Origin: Saccharopolyspora flava | GTDB lineage: Bacteria; Actinomycetota; Actinomycetes; Mycobacteriales; Pseudonocardiaceae | Reading direction: 5' to 3' | Assembly: GCF_900116135.1 (NCBI RefSeq) | Contig: NZ_FOZX01000005.1 | Location: 117,585-181,584 of the forward strand | Length of the DNA stretch: 64,000 nucleotides | Shown: piece by piece, positions 25,012 through 33,344 of the stretch | How the letters are laid out: every line of letters begins with the position of its first letter | How positions within the stretch are numbered: the stretch's first letter is position 1 | The notes under the pieces: generated by a model | What the model saw: the letters and a program-made list of their open reading frames with translations, nothing else | What the model was told of the DNA's origin: nothing | Databases searched by the model: none | Program-made: the position numbers and the translations under genes

Positions 25012-25972
25012 CCTTCATCCTCCGCGACGTGAAGGCCAGGTACCCGGCCGTGACGACCAGCAGGAACAGCAGCAGCAACGTCGACATCGCCGAACCCATC
25101 CCGAAGTTCCAGGTGATGAACGAGTTGTTGTAGATGTGGATCGACAGCAGGTTCGCGGCGCTGGGCACCGACTTGTCGAACAGGATGTAGGGCACGTTGA
25201 AGTCGTTGAACGTCCACAGGAACAGCACCAGCACCAGCACCTGGTTCACCGGCCGCAGCATCGGCAGCGTGATGTTGCGGAACTGCTGCCACAGCCCCGC
25301 GCCGTCGACCGTCGCCGACTCGTAGACGTCGTGCGGGATCGACTGCATCCCCGCCATCAGCACCAGGAACGCGAACGGCCACAACCGCCAGGTCGCGGTC
25401 GCCACCGTGGCCAGGAACGCGTTGTCGCCCAGCAGCCAGAACGTCTTGCCGTCGGTGATGCCCAGCCCGCCCAGGGTCGCGTTGACCATGCCGTCGTCCT
25501 GGTCCAGCAGGAACTTCCAGATCATCGCCGCGGTGTAGACCGGCAGCGCGTAGGGAACCAGGAACAGCGTCCGCAGCACCGCCCGACCCCGGAACGAGCG
25601 CTGCAGCAGCGTCGCGGCGAACACCCCCAGCAGCCAGGACAACCCGACCGTCAGCACCGAGAACCCGGCGGTCACCGCGAACGAGCGCAGCAGCGCCGCG
25701 CCGACCGCGCCGTCGAAGTCCAGCGCGAAGCGGAAGTTCGCCAGGCCCGCCCACGGCGCGCTCAGCCAGTCCCGCAGGTAGAACTGGGTCAGCTCCAGCA
25801 CGCTCATGTACAGCCCGCCGAGCATCGGCAGCAGGTGCACCAGCAGCTCGAAGCACAGCGCCGGCGCCACCAGCAGGTACGGCAGCAGCCGCTTGCTCGG
25901 CGACCACTTGCGGCGCGGCGGTGGATCGGGCGGGGCGACCGGTGCGGTGGGGGAGGTGGCGGTACTGGTCAA
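25004..25972 (-). CDS. Carbohydrate ABC transporter permease (MalF-type)
   Basis: A 322-aa permease: a proline-rich cytosolic leader (PTAPVAPPDPPPRRKWS) then LLPYLLVAPALCFELLVHLLP and five more helices, with the EAA-like loop ESATVDGAGLWQQFRNITLPMLRP. I place the start at a TTG (25972) that overlaps the stop codon of the binding-protein gene (TTGA); the much longer open frame upstream is a shadow of that gene. The TTG start is the least certain part. Confidence 0.9.
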   Translation of the reverse strand: MTSTATSPTAPVAPPDPPPRRKWSPSKRLLPYLLVAPALCFELLVHLLPMLGGLYMSVLELTQFYLRDWLSAPWAGLANFRFALDFDGAVGAALLRSFAVTAGFSVLTVGLSWLLGVFAATLLQRSFRGRAVLRTLFLVPYALPVYTAAMIWKFLLDQDDGMVNATLGGLGITDGKTFWLLGDNAFLATVATATWRLWPFAFLVLMAGMQSIPHDVYESATVDGAGLWQQFRNITLPMLRPVNQVLVLVLFLWTFNDFNVPYILFDKSVPSAANLLSIHIYNNSFITWNFGMGSAMSTLLLLFLLVVTAGYLAFTSRRMKDA

Positions 25973-27276
25973 CTTCCGGTACCTCGCATCTTCTGCTCGG
26001 CGTCGGCCAGAGCCGCCCGCACGTCCTCGGTGGTGACCCGGCGACCCGTGGCGATCTCGGCGAACAGGTCCCGCATCGCCGAACCCACGGTCGTCTCGAA
26101 GTGCGCCTCGGTCGGGATCATCGGAGCGGGCTCGGAGTAGTTCGCCAGCACGTCGGCGAACACCTCGTCCCGCTCGGTGTGGAACGCGGGATCGTCGTAG
26201 GCGTCGGTGACCACCGGCAGCGTCCCGTACTTCTCGTTCAACGACGCCTGGACGTCCTTGCTGGTCAGGAATTCGACCAGCTTCAGCGCCTGCTCCCGCT
26301 TCGGGCTGTCGGCGAACACCGCCACGTTCGAGCCCGCCACGTGGCTCAGCGCCGGAGTCCCGCCCGGCGGCAGCGGATCGGGCGCGGGCAGCCGCACCAC
26401 GCCGTAGGCGTCGTCGGCCATCCCGTTGTCCTGCAAGGTGGGGATCACGCTGTTCTGCGCGACGAGCATCGCCGCGTCGCCGTCGGTGAAGTCCTCGGCG
26501 GCGCTGGAGGTGTTGCCCTCCTCGGCGTCGCCGGGGCTGACGACCTTCTGCGTCGCCATCAGGTCCAGGTAGCGCTGGACCGCGGCCACCGCGCCCGGCG
26601 AGTCGAAATCGGGGCCGTGCCGGGTGATCAGGTCCACGCCCTCCCAGCGGGCGAACATGAAGGCGAAGTGCGCGTTCTCGGTGTAGCTCGCACCCGCGAT
26701 CGTCAGGCCCCAGCGGTTGCGGTCCGGATCGGTGAGCCTGCGCGCCGCCGCGACGAACTCGTCCCACGTGCGCGGCGGGGCCAGACCGGCCTCGGCGAAG
26801 AGCTTCTTGTTGTAGAACAGGCCGTAGCTCAACCCGTACAGCGGCAGCGAGGTCGGCACCTGCCCGGCCATGCCGGTGGAGCTCATGCTGCTGTCGAGGA
26901 ACCGCTCGCGGCCGCCGAAGCGCTGCATGAGCCGGTCGTCGAACGGCACGAACGCGCCGGTGGCCTGCAGCGAGGCCGACCAGGTGTTGCCCAGGTTCAC
27001 CACGTCCGGGCCGACTCCGGAGGTCGCCGCGCCCAGGATCCGGTTGAGCAGATCGGACCAGCCGATGACCTCCACGTTCACCTTGATGCCCGTCTCGGAG
27101 GTGAACCGGGCCAGGTCGTCGTGCAGGATCTGCATGTCCTGCTCGGCGCTCTCGCCCTGGTTGCTGGCCCAGTAGGTGATCGTGTTCGGGTCTTCGGCCG
27201 AGCCGGCGCAGCCGGTCAGCGTTGCGGCGAGCACTGCGGCGATCAGCGACACCGTCGCGAGCGAGCGTTTGATCAC
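25969..27276 (-). CDS. Extracellular solute-binding lipoprotein (family 1, sugar)
   Basis: A 435-aa CUT1 binding protein with a signal peptide and lipobox LTGC (Cys23). Family landmarks are ITYWASNQGESAEQDMQIL, VGPDVVNLGNTWSASLQ, YGLSYGLFYNKKLFAEAGL and PPRTWDEFVAAARRLTDPD. It heads an operon with two permeases, a glycosidase and an SMP-30 lactonase. The TTAACCGGTTAA dyad at 27335-27346, 59 bp upstream, suggests control by the neighbouring LacI protein. Confidence 0.94.
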   Translation of the reverse strand: MIKRSLATVSLIAAVLAATLTGCAGSAEDPNTITYWASNQGESAEQDMQILHDDLARFTSETGIKVNVEVIGWSDLLNRILGAATSGVGPDVVNLGNTWSASLQATGAFVPFDDRLMQRFGGRERFLDSSMSSTGMAGQVPTSLPLYGLSYGLFYNKKLFAEAGLAPPRTWDEFVAAARRLTDPDRNRWGLTIAGASYTENAHFAFMFARWEGVDLITRHGPDFDSPGAVAAVQRYLDLMATQKVVSPGDAEEGNTSSAAEDFTDGDAAMLVAQNSVIPTLQDNGMADDAYGVVRLPAPDPLPPGGTPALSHVAGSNVAVFADSPKREQALKLVEFLTSKDVQASLNEKYGTLPVVTDAYDDPAFHTERDEVFADVLANYSEPAPMIPTEAHFETTVGSAMRDLFAEIATGRRVTTEDVRAALADAEQKMRGTGS

Positions 27277-27334
27277 GAAACGACTCCTCGGCCTCGTCGG
27301 ACCCGTCGTTGGGCCTGCCGCTCAAGCTAGGGAC

Positions 27335-27346
27335 TTAACCGGTTAA
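27335..27346. promoter_or_regulatory. LacI-type operator TTAACCGGTTAA
   Basis: The perfect 12-bp palindrome ttaaccggttaa has the central CG pair typical of LacI-family operators. It lies 59 bp upstream of the sugar-binding protein start and 65 bp past the stop of the LacI-family gene. An A/T-rich dyad stands out sharply in this GC-rich background. Confidence 0.65.
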
Positions 27347-27410
27347 TCAGAAGGTCCGGTACATCCGGCGTGACCGATTCGTTACCACCGGTGGTCGTGT
27401 GCTGCTCCGA

Positions 27411-28433
27411 TCAGCTGAACCGGGCCGCCGCGCCCGTGCTGTCCCGCGTGATCAGCTCGCGGGCGTGCATCCGGGCGTCGTCGGCCACGCCCGTCTCGAT
27501 CAGCTCCAGCAGCATCAGCGCCGCCCGCTCGGCCGCGCCGCCGACGTCGTGCGAGAACGCGGTGATCGCCGGGCGCACCACCCGGCACAGCATCGAGTCG
27601 TCCCACGCCAGCACCGAGAGTTCGCCCGGGACGCGCACTCCCAGCTCCTCGGCGCGGACGACCGCGGCCACCGCCATCACGTCGTTGTCGAAGATGATCG
27701 CCGTCGGCGGCTCCGCCGACCCCAGCAGCCGCGCCGCGGCGGCCACGCCACCGGCCTCGGTGTAGTCGCCCTGCGCCGGGATCAGCTCCATGCCGGGCTT
27801 CTCGGCGATCGCGCAGCGCAACTCCCGCTCCCGGCGCGCGGTGTGGCGCAACTGCTCGGGCCCCTGCACGTGCCCGATGCGCCGGTGGCCCAGCTCCGCC
27901 AGGTGCCCCACCGCGCTGGCCGCGATGTCGCGCTCGTCGACCCACAGCACCGGGATGCCCGCCATCGGGCGCTCGGTGCCGAAGAACACCGCCGGGATCC
28001 GCAGTTCGCGCAGCAGCGCCGGTCGCGGATCGTCCACCCGCAGGTCGGTCAGCAGCACGCCGTCCACGCGGCGCTCGGCCCACCAGCGCCGGTAGGTCTC
28101 CAGCTCCGTCCCCGGATCGGAGCACAACGCCAGCTGGAGCGAGAACCCGTGCGCGGACAGGGTTTTCTCCAGTCCCGCGACGACCTGCATGAAGAACGGT
28201 TCGGTGCGCAGCACCTCCGGCGAGCGGGCCAGCACCACGCCGACCGTCGCCGCCCGGTCGCTGGAGAGCGCCCGCGCGGCGCTGCTGGCGCGCCAGCCCA
28301 GCTCGGCGGCCACGTCGAGGATGCGCTCGCGCGTCTGCTGCGAGACGCCGCCGCGCCCGTTCAGCGCGTAGGAGACCGCCGCCTTGGAAACCCCGACCTC
28401 GCGGGCGATGTCGACGATCGTCGGGCGCTTCAC
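27411..28433 (-). CDS. LacI family transcriptional regulator (second sugar locus)
   Basis: A 340-aa repressor. Residues 3-50 form the HTH (RPTIVDIAREVGVSKAAVSY, ALNGRGGVSQQTRERIL); the effector domain includes VGVVLARSPEVL, ELGHRRIGHVQGPEQ, PPTAIIFDNDVMAVAAV and LSVLAWDDS. The GTG start at 28433 overlaps the stop of the ROK gene by 4 nt (GTGA), so both regulators are translated together. Its likely target is the ABC/glycosidase operon that starts 135 nt downstream, through the TTAACCGGTTAA site. Confidence 0.93.
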   Translation of the reverse strand: MKRPTIVDIAREVGVSKAAVSYALNGRGGVSQQTRERILDVAAELGWRASSAARALSSDRAATVGVVLARSPEVLRTEPFFMQVVAGLEKTLSAHGFSLQLALCSDPGTELETYRRWWAERRVDGVLLTDLRVDDPRPALLRELRIPAVFFGTERPMAGIPVLWVDERDIAASAVGHLAELGHRRIGHVQGPEQLRHTARRERELRCAIAEKPGMELIPAQGDYTEAGGVAAAARLLGSAEPPTAIIFDNDVMAVAAVVRAEELGVRVPGELSVLAWDDSMLCRVVRPAITAFSHDVGGAAERAALMLLELIETGVADDARMHARELITRDSTGAAARFS

Positions 28434-29665
28434 GGCGCCTCGGCCTCGTCGAGCCGACGCGCCAGCAGTACCGCCCCGTCGAGCTCGGCCTGCGGCACCT
28501 CGCTGAAGACGACCTGGCACTCCCGGTGCTGCGGCAGCGAGGACAGCGGCAGCTCCGCGCGCAGCGGGCCCAGCAGCAGCTCCCCGGCCTCGCGCACCGC
28601 GCCGCCGATCACCACGAGATCGGGATCGAGCACGTTGAGCAGGTACGAGATCCCGCGCGCCAGACCGCGCCCGGCGCGCGCGAGCGCCGCCCGGGCCGCC
28701 GCATCGCCCTGGTGGGCCGCCTCGATGATCAACCGCAGGTGGCTGCCCGCCCGCAGCGAGCTCGAGCGGTTCCCGCGCAGCGCGCTGTCCACGGCGCTGG
28801 TGATGGCCCGTTCCCCGGCCACCGTCTCCAGGCAGCCGGTGTTGCCGCAGCCGCACTCCAGCCCGTCGTCCTCGACGCGGCAGTGCCCGATCTCGCCTGC
28901 GATGCCGGTGCTGCCCGAGAACAGCCGGGACCCCAGCATCACGCCGGAACCGACGCCCGTGCCGACGCTGAGCCGCACGAACGAGTCCACGCCCACCGCC
29001 ACGCCGGCGTGGTTCTCCGCCAGCGCGCCCGCGTGCGCCTCGTTGAACACCGTCGCCGGAGCGCCGATCAGCTCCTCCACCCGGGACTGGATCGGCACGT
29101 CGCGCCAGCCCAGGTTCGGCGCCAGCAGGCAGCGTCCCGAGGTCCGGTCGACCATGCCCTCCACCGACACGCCCACGGCCGCCACGAGGTCGACCGGCAT
29201 CTCCGCGCGCCCGCACGCGCGCAGCACCAGGGTCCGGGCCGCGCGCAGGCCGCGCTCGGCGTCGCCGAGCGAACTGGCCGCCGACGCCCGGGCCAGCGGG
29301 TTCCCGAGTGCGTCGGCGAGGGTGACCATCGTGCGCTGCGCCCCGAAGTGCACGCCCACGTAGGCGCGGCAGCGCTCGTTGAAGCGCAGCAGGTTGGGCC
29401 TGCGGCCGCCCGCCGCGCCCGGCTCACCGACCCCGGCCTCGACGAGGAAGCCCTCGGCGAGCAGCCCGTCGGTGATGGTGGTGGCCGACGGCTTGGTCAG
29501 ACCGGTCTGCCGGGCCACGTCCGCGCGCGACCGGGGCTCGCCGTCGCGGAACTGGTCCAGGACCAGCTTCCGGTTGAGCTGCCGCACCATCTTGGGGCCG
29601 TTCGGGGACACCCGGGAAGTATGCCCGGGCGGGCGAGGACGCGGATCTGCGGCCAAGGCGGTCAC
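28430..29665 (-). CDS. ROK family transcriptional regulator
   Basis: A 411-aa NagC/XylR-type repressor. The winged HTH is in residues about 28-75 (LVLDQFRDGEPRSRADVARQ, TGLTKPSATTITDGLLAEG). The ROK domain shows VGVHFGAQRTMVTL, AAVGVSVEGMVD, FVRLSVGTGVGSGVML, and the zinc motif CGCGNTGCLE (HCR...CGCGNTGC). It is encoded just before a LacI regulator and divergent from a sugar MFS transporter whose promoter contains an 8-bp inverted repeat, probably its operator. Having both ROK and LacI genes coupled suggests two sugar signals at one locus. Confidence 0.93.
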   Translation of the reverse strand: MTALAADPRPRPPGHTSRVSPNGPKMVRQLNRKLVLDQFRDGEPRSRADVARQTGLTKPSATTITDGLLAEGFLVEAGVGEPGAAGGRRPNLLRFNERCRAYVGVHFGAQRTMVTLADALGNPLARASAASSLGDAERGLRAARTLVLRACGRAEMPVDLVAAVGVSVEGMVDRTSGRCLLAPNLGWRDVPIQSRVEELIGAPATVFNEAHAGALAENHAGVAVGVDSFVRLSVGTGVGSGVMLGSRLFSGSTGIAGEIGHCRVEDDGLECGCGNTGCLETVAGERAITSAVDSALRGNRSSSLRAGSHLRLIIEAAHQGDAAARAALARAGRGLARGISYLLNVLDPDLVVIGGAVREAGELLLGPLRAELPLSSLPQHRECQVVFSEVPQAELDGAVLLARRLDEAEAP

Positions 29666-29682
29666 CGTCTCCCTTGACGATG

Positions 29683-29707
29683 GGTTGGTATGTGCCCTTT
29701 ACTAACC
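29683..29707. promoter_or_regulatory. Inverted repeat in ROK/MFS promoter region
   Basis: ggttggta and tactaacc form 8-bp arms (7 of 8 complementary) with a 9-nt gap. They follow a TTGACG (29674-29679) that fits a -35 box for the MFS gene, so a bound regulator would block that promoter. The ROK protein encoded divergently is the obvious candidate. Confidence 0.5.
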
Positions 29708-29757
29708 CGAACCGCACTCGCGGCGCAAGAGAACAACGCACTGCAACGGAGCAACGC

Positions 29758-31176
29758 ATGGCGGAAAGCGCCAGGACCGTCACCCCGGGTGACGGTAGAA
29801 CAGCCGGTCCGAGACGTTTGAAGGCTCTCCACTTCGCCTCAGTCGCGGCCCTCGGCGGATTTCTCTTCGGTTACGACACGGCCGTGATCAACGGCGCTGT
29901 CAACGCCATCCGAGATCACTTCCAAATCGATGCAGTGGCCACCGGTGCCACCGTCGCCATCGCCCTGCTCGGTTCCGCCGTGGGCGCCTGGTTCGCGGGG
30001 TCGCTCGCCGACCGCTCCGGCCGGCTCTTCGCGATGCGCCTGGCCGCGATCCTGTTCTGCATCAGCGCGATCGGGTCCGCCATCCCGTTCTCCGCGTGGG
30101 ACCTCGGTTTCTGGCGCCTCGTCGGCGGTGTCGCCATCGGCATGGCCTCGGTGATCGCCCCCGCCTACATCGCCGAGATCGCCCCCGCCTCGCAGCGCGG
30201 CAGGCTCGGAACCCTGCAGCAGCTCGCCATCGTCCTGGGCATCGCGATCTCGCAGGTCGTCGACTGGGCCATCGCCGACGCCGCGGGCGGTGCCACCGAG
30301 CAGCTCGGATTCCTGTCGGCCTGGCAGTGGATGCTCGGCGTCGCCGCGGTGCCCGCGATCCTCTACGGCGTGCTGTCGTTCACCATCCCCGAATCGCCGC
30401 GCCACCTCGTGGCCACCGGGCGCCCCGACGAGGCCCGCGAGGTGCTGGCCTCGCTCGAACCGACCGATGTGGACACCCGCCTGTCGGAGATCCAGGAATC
30501 GCTCAAGAGCGACCGCAAGCCCCGCCTGAGCGACCTCAAGGCCAAGGGCACCGCGCTGCTGCCGATCGTGTGGATCGGCATCGGCCTGTCGATGCTGCAG
30601 CAGCTCGTCGGCATCAACGTGATCTTCTACTACTCCTCGGCGCTGTGGCAGTCGGTCGGCATCAACGAGGACAGCTCGCTGCTGCTGAGCATGTCCACGC
30701 AGATCTTCAACATCGCGGGCACCGTCGTGGCGCTGGTCCTGCTGGACCGCGTCGGTCGTCGCCCGCTGCTGCTGACCGGCTCGATCGGCATGGCCGTCAC
30801 GCTGGGCGGGGCCGCGTTCTCGTTCGCGCAGGCGCAGCTGGTCAACGGTGACCCGACGCTGCCCGACCCGTACGGCCTGATCGCCCTGGTGTCGGCGCAC
30901 GCCTTCGTGTTCTTCTTCGCGATCTCGTGGGGCCCGGTGGTCTGGGTCCTGCTCGGCGAGATGTTCCCGAACCGCATCCGCGCCTCGGGTCTGGCCGTGG
31001 CCGCGGCGGCTCAGTGGGTCACCAACTGGCTGGTGACGGTCACCTTCCCGTCGCTGTCCGAGCTGAGCCTCTCCGGCGCCTACATCGGCTACACCGCGTT
31101 CGCGGTCGTCTCCATCTACTTCGTCTGGAAGTGGATCCCGGAGACCAAGGGCCGCACCCTGGAGCAGATGGGCTGA
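29758..31176 (+). CDS. Sugar porter MFS transporter
   Basis: A 472-aa twelve-helix transporter of the sugar porter family (XylE/GLUT-like). Diagnostic motifs are GGFLFGYDTAVINGAV in helix 1, GSLADRSGRLFA after helix 2, FTIPESPRHLVATGR before the central loop, LQQLVGINVIFYYSS in helix 7, LLDRVGRRPLLL, and the terminal PETKGRTLEQM. It imports a hexose or pentose with protons. I use the ATG at 29758 with CGGAG upstream. A ROK regulator gene is divergent, and a strong terminator follows. Confidence 0.95.
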   Translation: MAESARTVTPGDGRTAGPRRLKALHFASVAALGGFLFGYDTAVINGAVNAIRDHFQIDAVATGATVAIALLGSAVGAWFAGSLADRSGRLFAMRLAAILFCISAIGSAIPFSAWDLGFWRLVGGVAIGMASVIAPAYIAEIAPASQRGRLGTLQQLAIVLGIAISQVVDWAIADAAGGATEQLGFLSAWQWMLGVAAVPAILYGVLSFTIPESPRHLVATGRPDEAREVLASLEPTDVDTRLSEIQESLKSDRKPRLSDLKAKGTALLPIVWIGIGLSMLQQLVGINVIFYYSSALWQSVGINEDSSLLLSMSTQIFNIAGTVVALVLLDRVGRRPLLLTGSIGMAVTLGGAAFSFAQAQLVNGDPTLPDPYGLIALVSAHAFVFFFAISWGPVVWVLLGEMFPNRIRASGLAVAAAAQWVTNWLVTVTFPSLSELSLSGAYIGYTAFAVVSIYFVWKWIPETKGRTLEQMG

Positions 31177-31191
31177 CCCGGAACTCCACCC

Positions 31192-31228
31192 AGCGGGGGC
31201 GTGACCACCAGGTCACGCCCCCGCTTTC
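31192..31228 (+). terminator. Hairpin terminator after MFS transporter
   Basis: A perfect 15-bp stem (agcgggggcgtgacc with ggtcacgcccccgct), loop acca, followed by ttt. It lies 15 nt past the stop codon and is the most classical intrinsic terminator in the window. Confidence 0.85.
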
Positions 31229-31236
31229 ACGTCTCA

Positions 31237-31356
31237 GGTCAAAAACCGCAGGATTTGTCGGGTCAAAAACCGCAGGATTCGACCGGTCAAAAACCGCAGG
31301 ATTCGTCGGGTCGAATACCGCGGTTTTTGACCGGGCGAATACCGCAGGATTTGTCC
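31237..31356. repeat. Tandem array of five 24-bp units
   Basis: Five contiguous 24-bp units with core ggtcaaaaaccgcaggattc. The fourth unit (31309-31332) is the near-inverse of the others (gaataccgcggtttttgacc), showing that the unit has a dyad around accgcggt. Length and core resemble the ten-unit array at 4687-4926. The array lies between the MFS terminator and the next gene; the 65 nt after it hold nothing I recognise. Confidence 0.85.
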
Positions 31357-31421
31357 GCGGGGACGTGGAGCGGGTGGGGGTAGGGTGCGGGGTTCGTTGG
31401 TGCGGGAAGGGGGTTGTCGTC

Positions 31422-31601
31422 GTGGACGGTGGTTGGTTTCCGTGGTTCGAGGTGGGGGAGGGGCGTTTTCGCGAGGACGTCTTCCGGCGTGGGGCGGGGG
31501 AGCGTGAGTGGGTCGTCGTGGAGGGGGAGGTGGTGGCGTCCCGGGTGGAGGTCGTCGATGGTGGGGGTGAGTGCTTGTTGCCCGTTCGTTCGGGGTGCTA
31601 G
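31422..31601 (+). CDS. Hypothetical small protein, 59 aa
   Basis: A GTG-started frame with GGAAGGGGG about nine bases upstream encodes a Trp/Phe- and Val-rich, acidic peptide (VDGGWFPWFEVGEGRFRED, then EREWVVVEGEVVASRVEVVD) with two late cysteines (GECLLPV...SGC). I do not recognise the family. Codon use is unusual for the window: many GTG, GGG, GAG, TTT and CGT codons on a very G-rich strand. It could be a real short protein or chance. It precedes the SDR gene by 38 nt. Confidence 0.4.
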   Translation: MDGGWFPWFEVGEGRFREDVFRRGAGEREWVVVEGEVVASRVEVVDGGGECLLPVRSGC

Positions 31602-31639
31602 AGGTCCTGGAGGTTCTCGGCGAGCGAAGGGGTTGTGCG

Positions 31640-32392
31640 GTGGGTGCTGGGGAGTTCGACGGGGTGTCGGCGGTGGTCACCGGTGGTGGGTCGGGGATCG
31701 GACTGGCCGTGGTGCGGACGCTGGCCGAGCGCGGGGCGACCGTGGCGGCGCTGGACCTGGATCCGGGCGCGGTGCCCGCCGAGGCGCTCGGGATGAAGTG
31801 CGATGTGCGCGACGAGGATTCGGTGCGCGCCGCCGTCGAGGAGGTCGCGGAGCGGCACGGCGGGATCGACGTTCTGGTCAACAACGCCGGGATCGGGGCG
31901 CAGGGCACGGTCGAGACCAACTCCTACGAGGAGTGGCACCGGGTGTTCGACGTGAACGTGCTGGGCATCGTGCGCACCACCCGGGCCGCGCTGCCGCACC
32001 TGCGCAGGTCGTCGTGCGCGTCGATCGTCAACACCTGCTCGATCGCGGCCACCGCGGGACTGCCGGATCGCGCCGCCTACAGCGCCAGCAAGGGCGCGGT
32101 GCTGTCGTTGACGCAGGCGATGGCCGCCGATCATCTCGGCGAGGGCATCCGCGTCAACTGCGTGAACCCGGGCACCGCCGACACCCCGTGGGTGCGCCGG
32201 CTGCTGTCGGTCGCCGCCGACCCGGACGCCGAGCTGGCGGCGCTCAACGCTCGGCAGCCGTCCGGCCGGTTGGTCACGGCCGAGGAGGTGGCGGCCGCGG
32301 TGGCCTACCTGGCGGGCCCGTCGGCCGGGGCCACGACCGGGACGTCGCTGGCCGTCGACGGCGGGATGCAGGCGCTCCGGCTGCGGAAGTGA
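31640..32392 (+). CDS. SDR family NAD(P)-dependent oxidoreductase
   Basis: A 250-aa classical short-chain dehydrogenase. Cofactor motif TGGGSGIG at about residues 14-21, NNAG (VLVNNAGIG), catalytic YSASK in DRAAYSASKG, and RVNCVNPGTADTPWV after it. I start at GTG 31640; a longer frame begins at 31571. The stop is three bases before the aldo-keto reductase start, so the two form an operon. The pairing with a fucose-dehydrogenase-like AKR makes a deoxy-keto-sugar-acid dehydrogenase plausible, but this is inference. Confidence 0.88.
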   Translation: MGAGEFDGVSAVVTGGGSGIGLAVVRTLAERGATVAALDLDPGAVPAEALGMKCDVRDEDSVRAAVEEVAERHGGIDVLVNNAGIGAQGTVETNSYEEWHRVFDVNVLGIVRTTRAALPHLRRSSCASIVNTCSIAATAGLPDRAAYSASKGAVLSLTQAMAADHLGEGIRVNCVNPGTADTPWVRRLLSVAADPDAELAALNARQPSGRLVTAEEVAAAVAYLAGPSAGATTGTSLAVDGGMQALRLRK

Positions 32393-32395
32393 CGC

Positions 32396-33325
32396 ATGCT
32401 GGTGAGCCCTTGGGGTTTCGGCGGCGCGGTGATCGGCAACCTCTACCGCGAGGTCGACGACGACACCGCCGCGGCCACCGTGCACGCGGCGTGGGACGCG
32501 GGAGTCCGCTACTTCGACACCGCACCGCACTACGGGCTCGGCCTGGCCGAACGCCGCCTCGGCGCGGCCCTGTCGGGGCGACCGCGGGACGAGTTCGCGG
32601 TCTCGACGAAGGTCGGCCGCCTCCTGGAGCCGGTCGCCAACCCGCGCGGAGAACGGGACGACGCGGCCGGATTCGCGGTCCCCGCGGATGTCGCGCGACG
32701 CTGGGACTTCAGCGCCGACGGCGTGCGGCGCAGCCTGGAGTCCAGTGTGGACAGACTGGGGCTCGACCGGGTCGACCTGGTGCTGCTGCACGATCCCGAC
32801 GACCACTGGCGGCAAGCCGTCGACGAGGCCTACCCGGCGCTGCACGACCTGCGCGCCCAAGGCGTCGTCGGGGCGATCGGCGTCGGGATGAACCAGTGGC
32901 CGATGCTGCGCCGCTTCGCGACCGAGACCGACATCGACGCCGTCATGCTCGCGGGCCGGTACACGCTGCTGGACCGCTCTGGGGAACCGCTGCTCGCCGA
33001 ATGCGCCCGGCGCGGCGTCTCGGTGCTGGCGGCCGGGGTGTTCAACGGCGGCCTGCTCGCCACCGACGACCCGGCGGCCCACGCGGTCTACGACTACCGG
33101 CCCGCTCCAGCGCAGCTGGTGGCGAAAGCGCGGCGGCTGCGCGAGATCTGCCGTCGGCACGGGGTGTCGCTGCCGCAGGCCGCGATCGCCTTCGCGCGGC
33201 GGCACCCGGCGGTGGCCTCGGTGGTGCTCGGGGCGCGGACACCGGCAGAGGTCCGCAGCCACGCCGCCGCCTTTCACGCGCCCGTGCCCGACGAGCTGTG
33301 GGAGGACCTGGCGGAGGCCGGGTGA
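32396..33325 (+). CDS. Aldo/keto reductase (D-threo-aldose/L-fucose 1-dehydrogenase-like)
   Basis: A 309-aa AKR with a complete catalytic tetrad: Asp41 and Tyr46 in YFDTAPHYG, Lys72 in VSTKVGR, His132 in LVLLHDPDDH. The features WGFGGAVIGNLYREV near the start and FNGGLLATDDP are those I associate with the fucose/galactose 1-dehydrogenase branch (AKR15-like) that oxidises aldoses to lactones. The stop codon is the loop of a perfect 12-bp hairpin. It is co-transcribed with the preceding SDR. Confidence 0.88.
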   Translation: MLVSPWGFGGAVIGNLYREVDDDTAAATVHAAWDAGVRYFDTAPHYGLGLAERRLGAALSGRPRDEFAVSTKVGRLLEPVANPRGERDDAAGFAVPADVARRWDFSADGVRRSLESSVDRLGLDRVDLVLLHDPDDHWRQAVDEAYPALHDLRAQGVVGAIGVGMNQWPMLRRFATETDIDAVMLAGRYTLLDRSGEPLLAECARRGVSVLAAGVFNGGLLATDDPAAHAVYDYRPAPAQLVAKARRLREICRRHGVSLPQAAIAFARRHPAVASVVLGARTPAEVRSHAAAFHAPVPDELWEDLAEAG

Positions 33326-33337
33326 CCCGGCCTCCGC
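33311..33337. terminator. Bidirectional hairpin centred on a stop codon
   Basis: A 12-bp perfect stem (gcggaggccggg with cccggcctccgc) has the tga stop codon of the aldo-keto reductase gene as its three-base loop. It separates two convergent genes that end 19 nt apart. Confidence 0.65.
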
Positions 33338-33344
33338 GCGGGGA

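Noticed and set aside
21241..25032. A 1263-codon plus-strand frame
   Set aside because: It is an antisense shadow of the SMP-30, glycosidase and permease genes, rich in Arg, His and Gly as expected for high-GC antisense frames.
27411..29216. A 601-codon minus-strand frame joining the LacI gene with upstream sequence
   Set aside because: Only the part from GTG 28433 is LacI-like; the rest is an out-of-frame shadow of the ROK gene.
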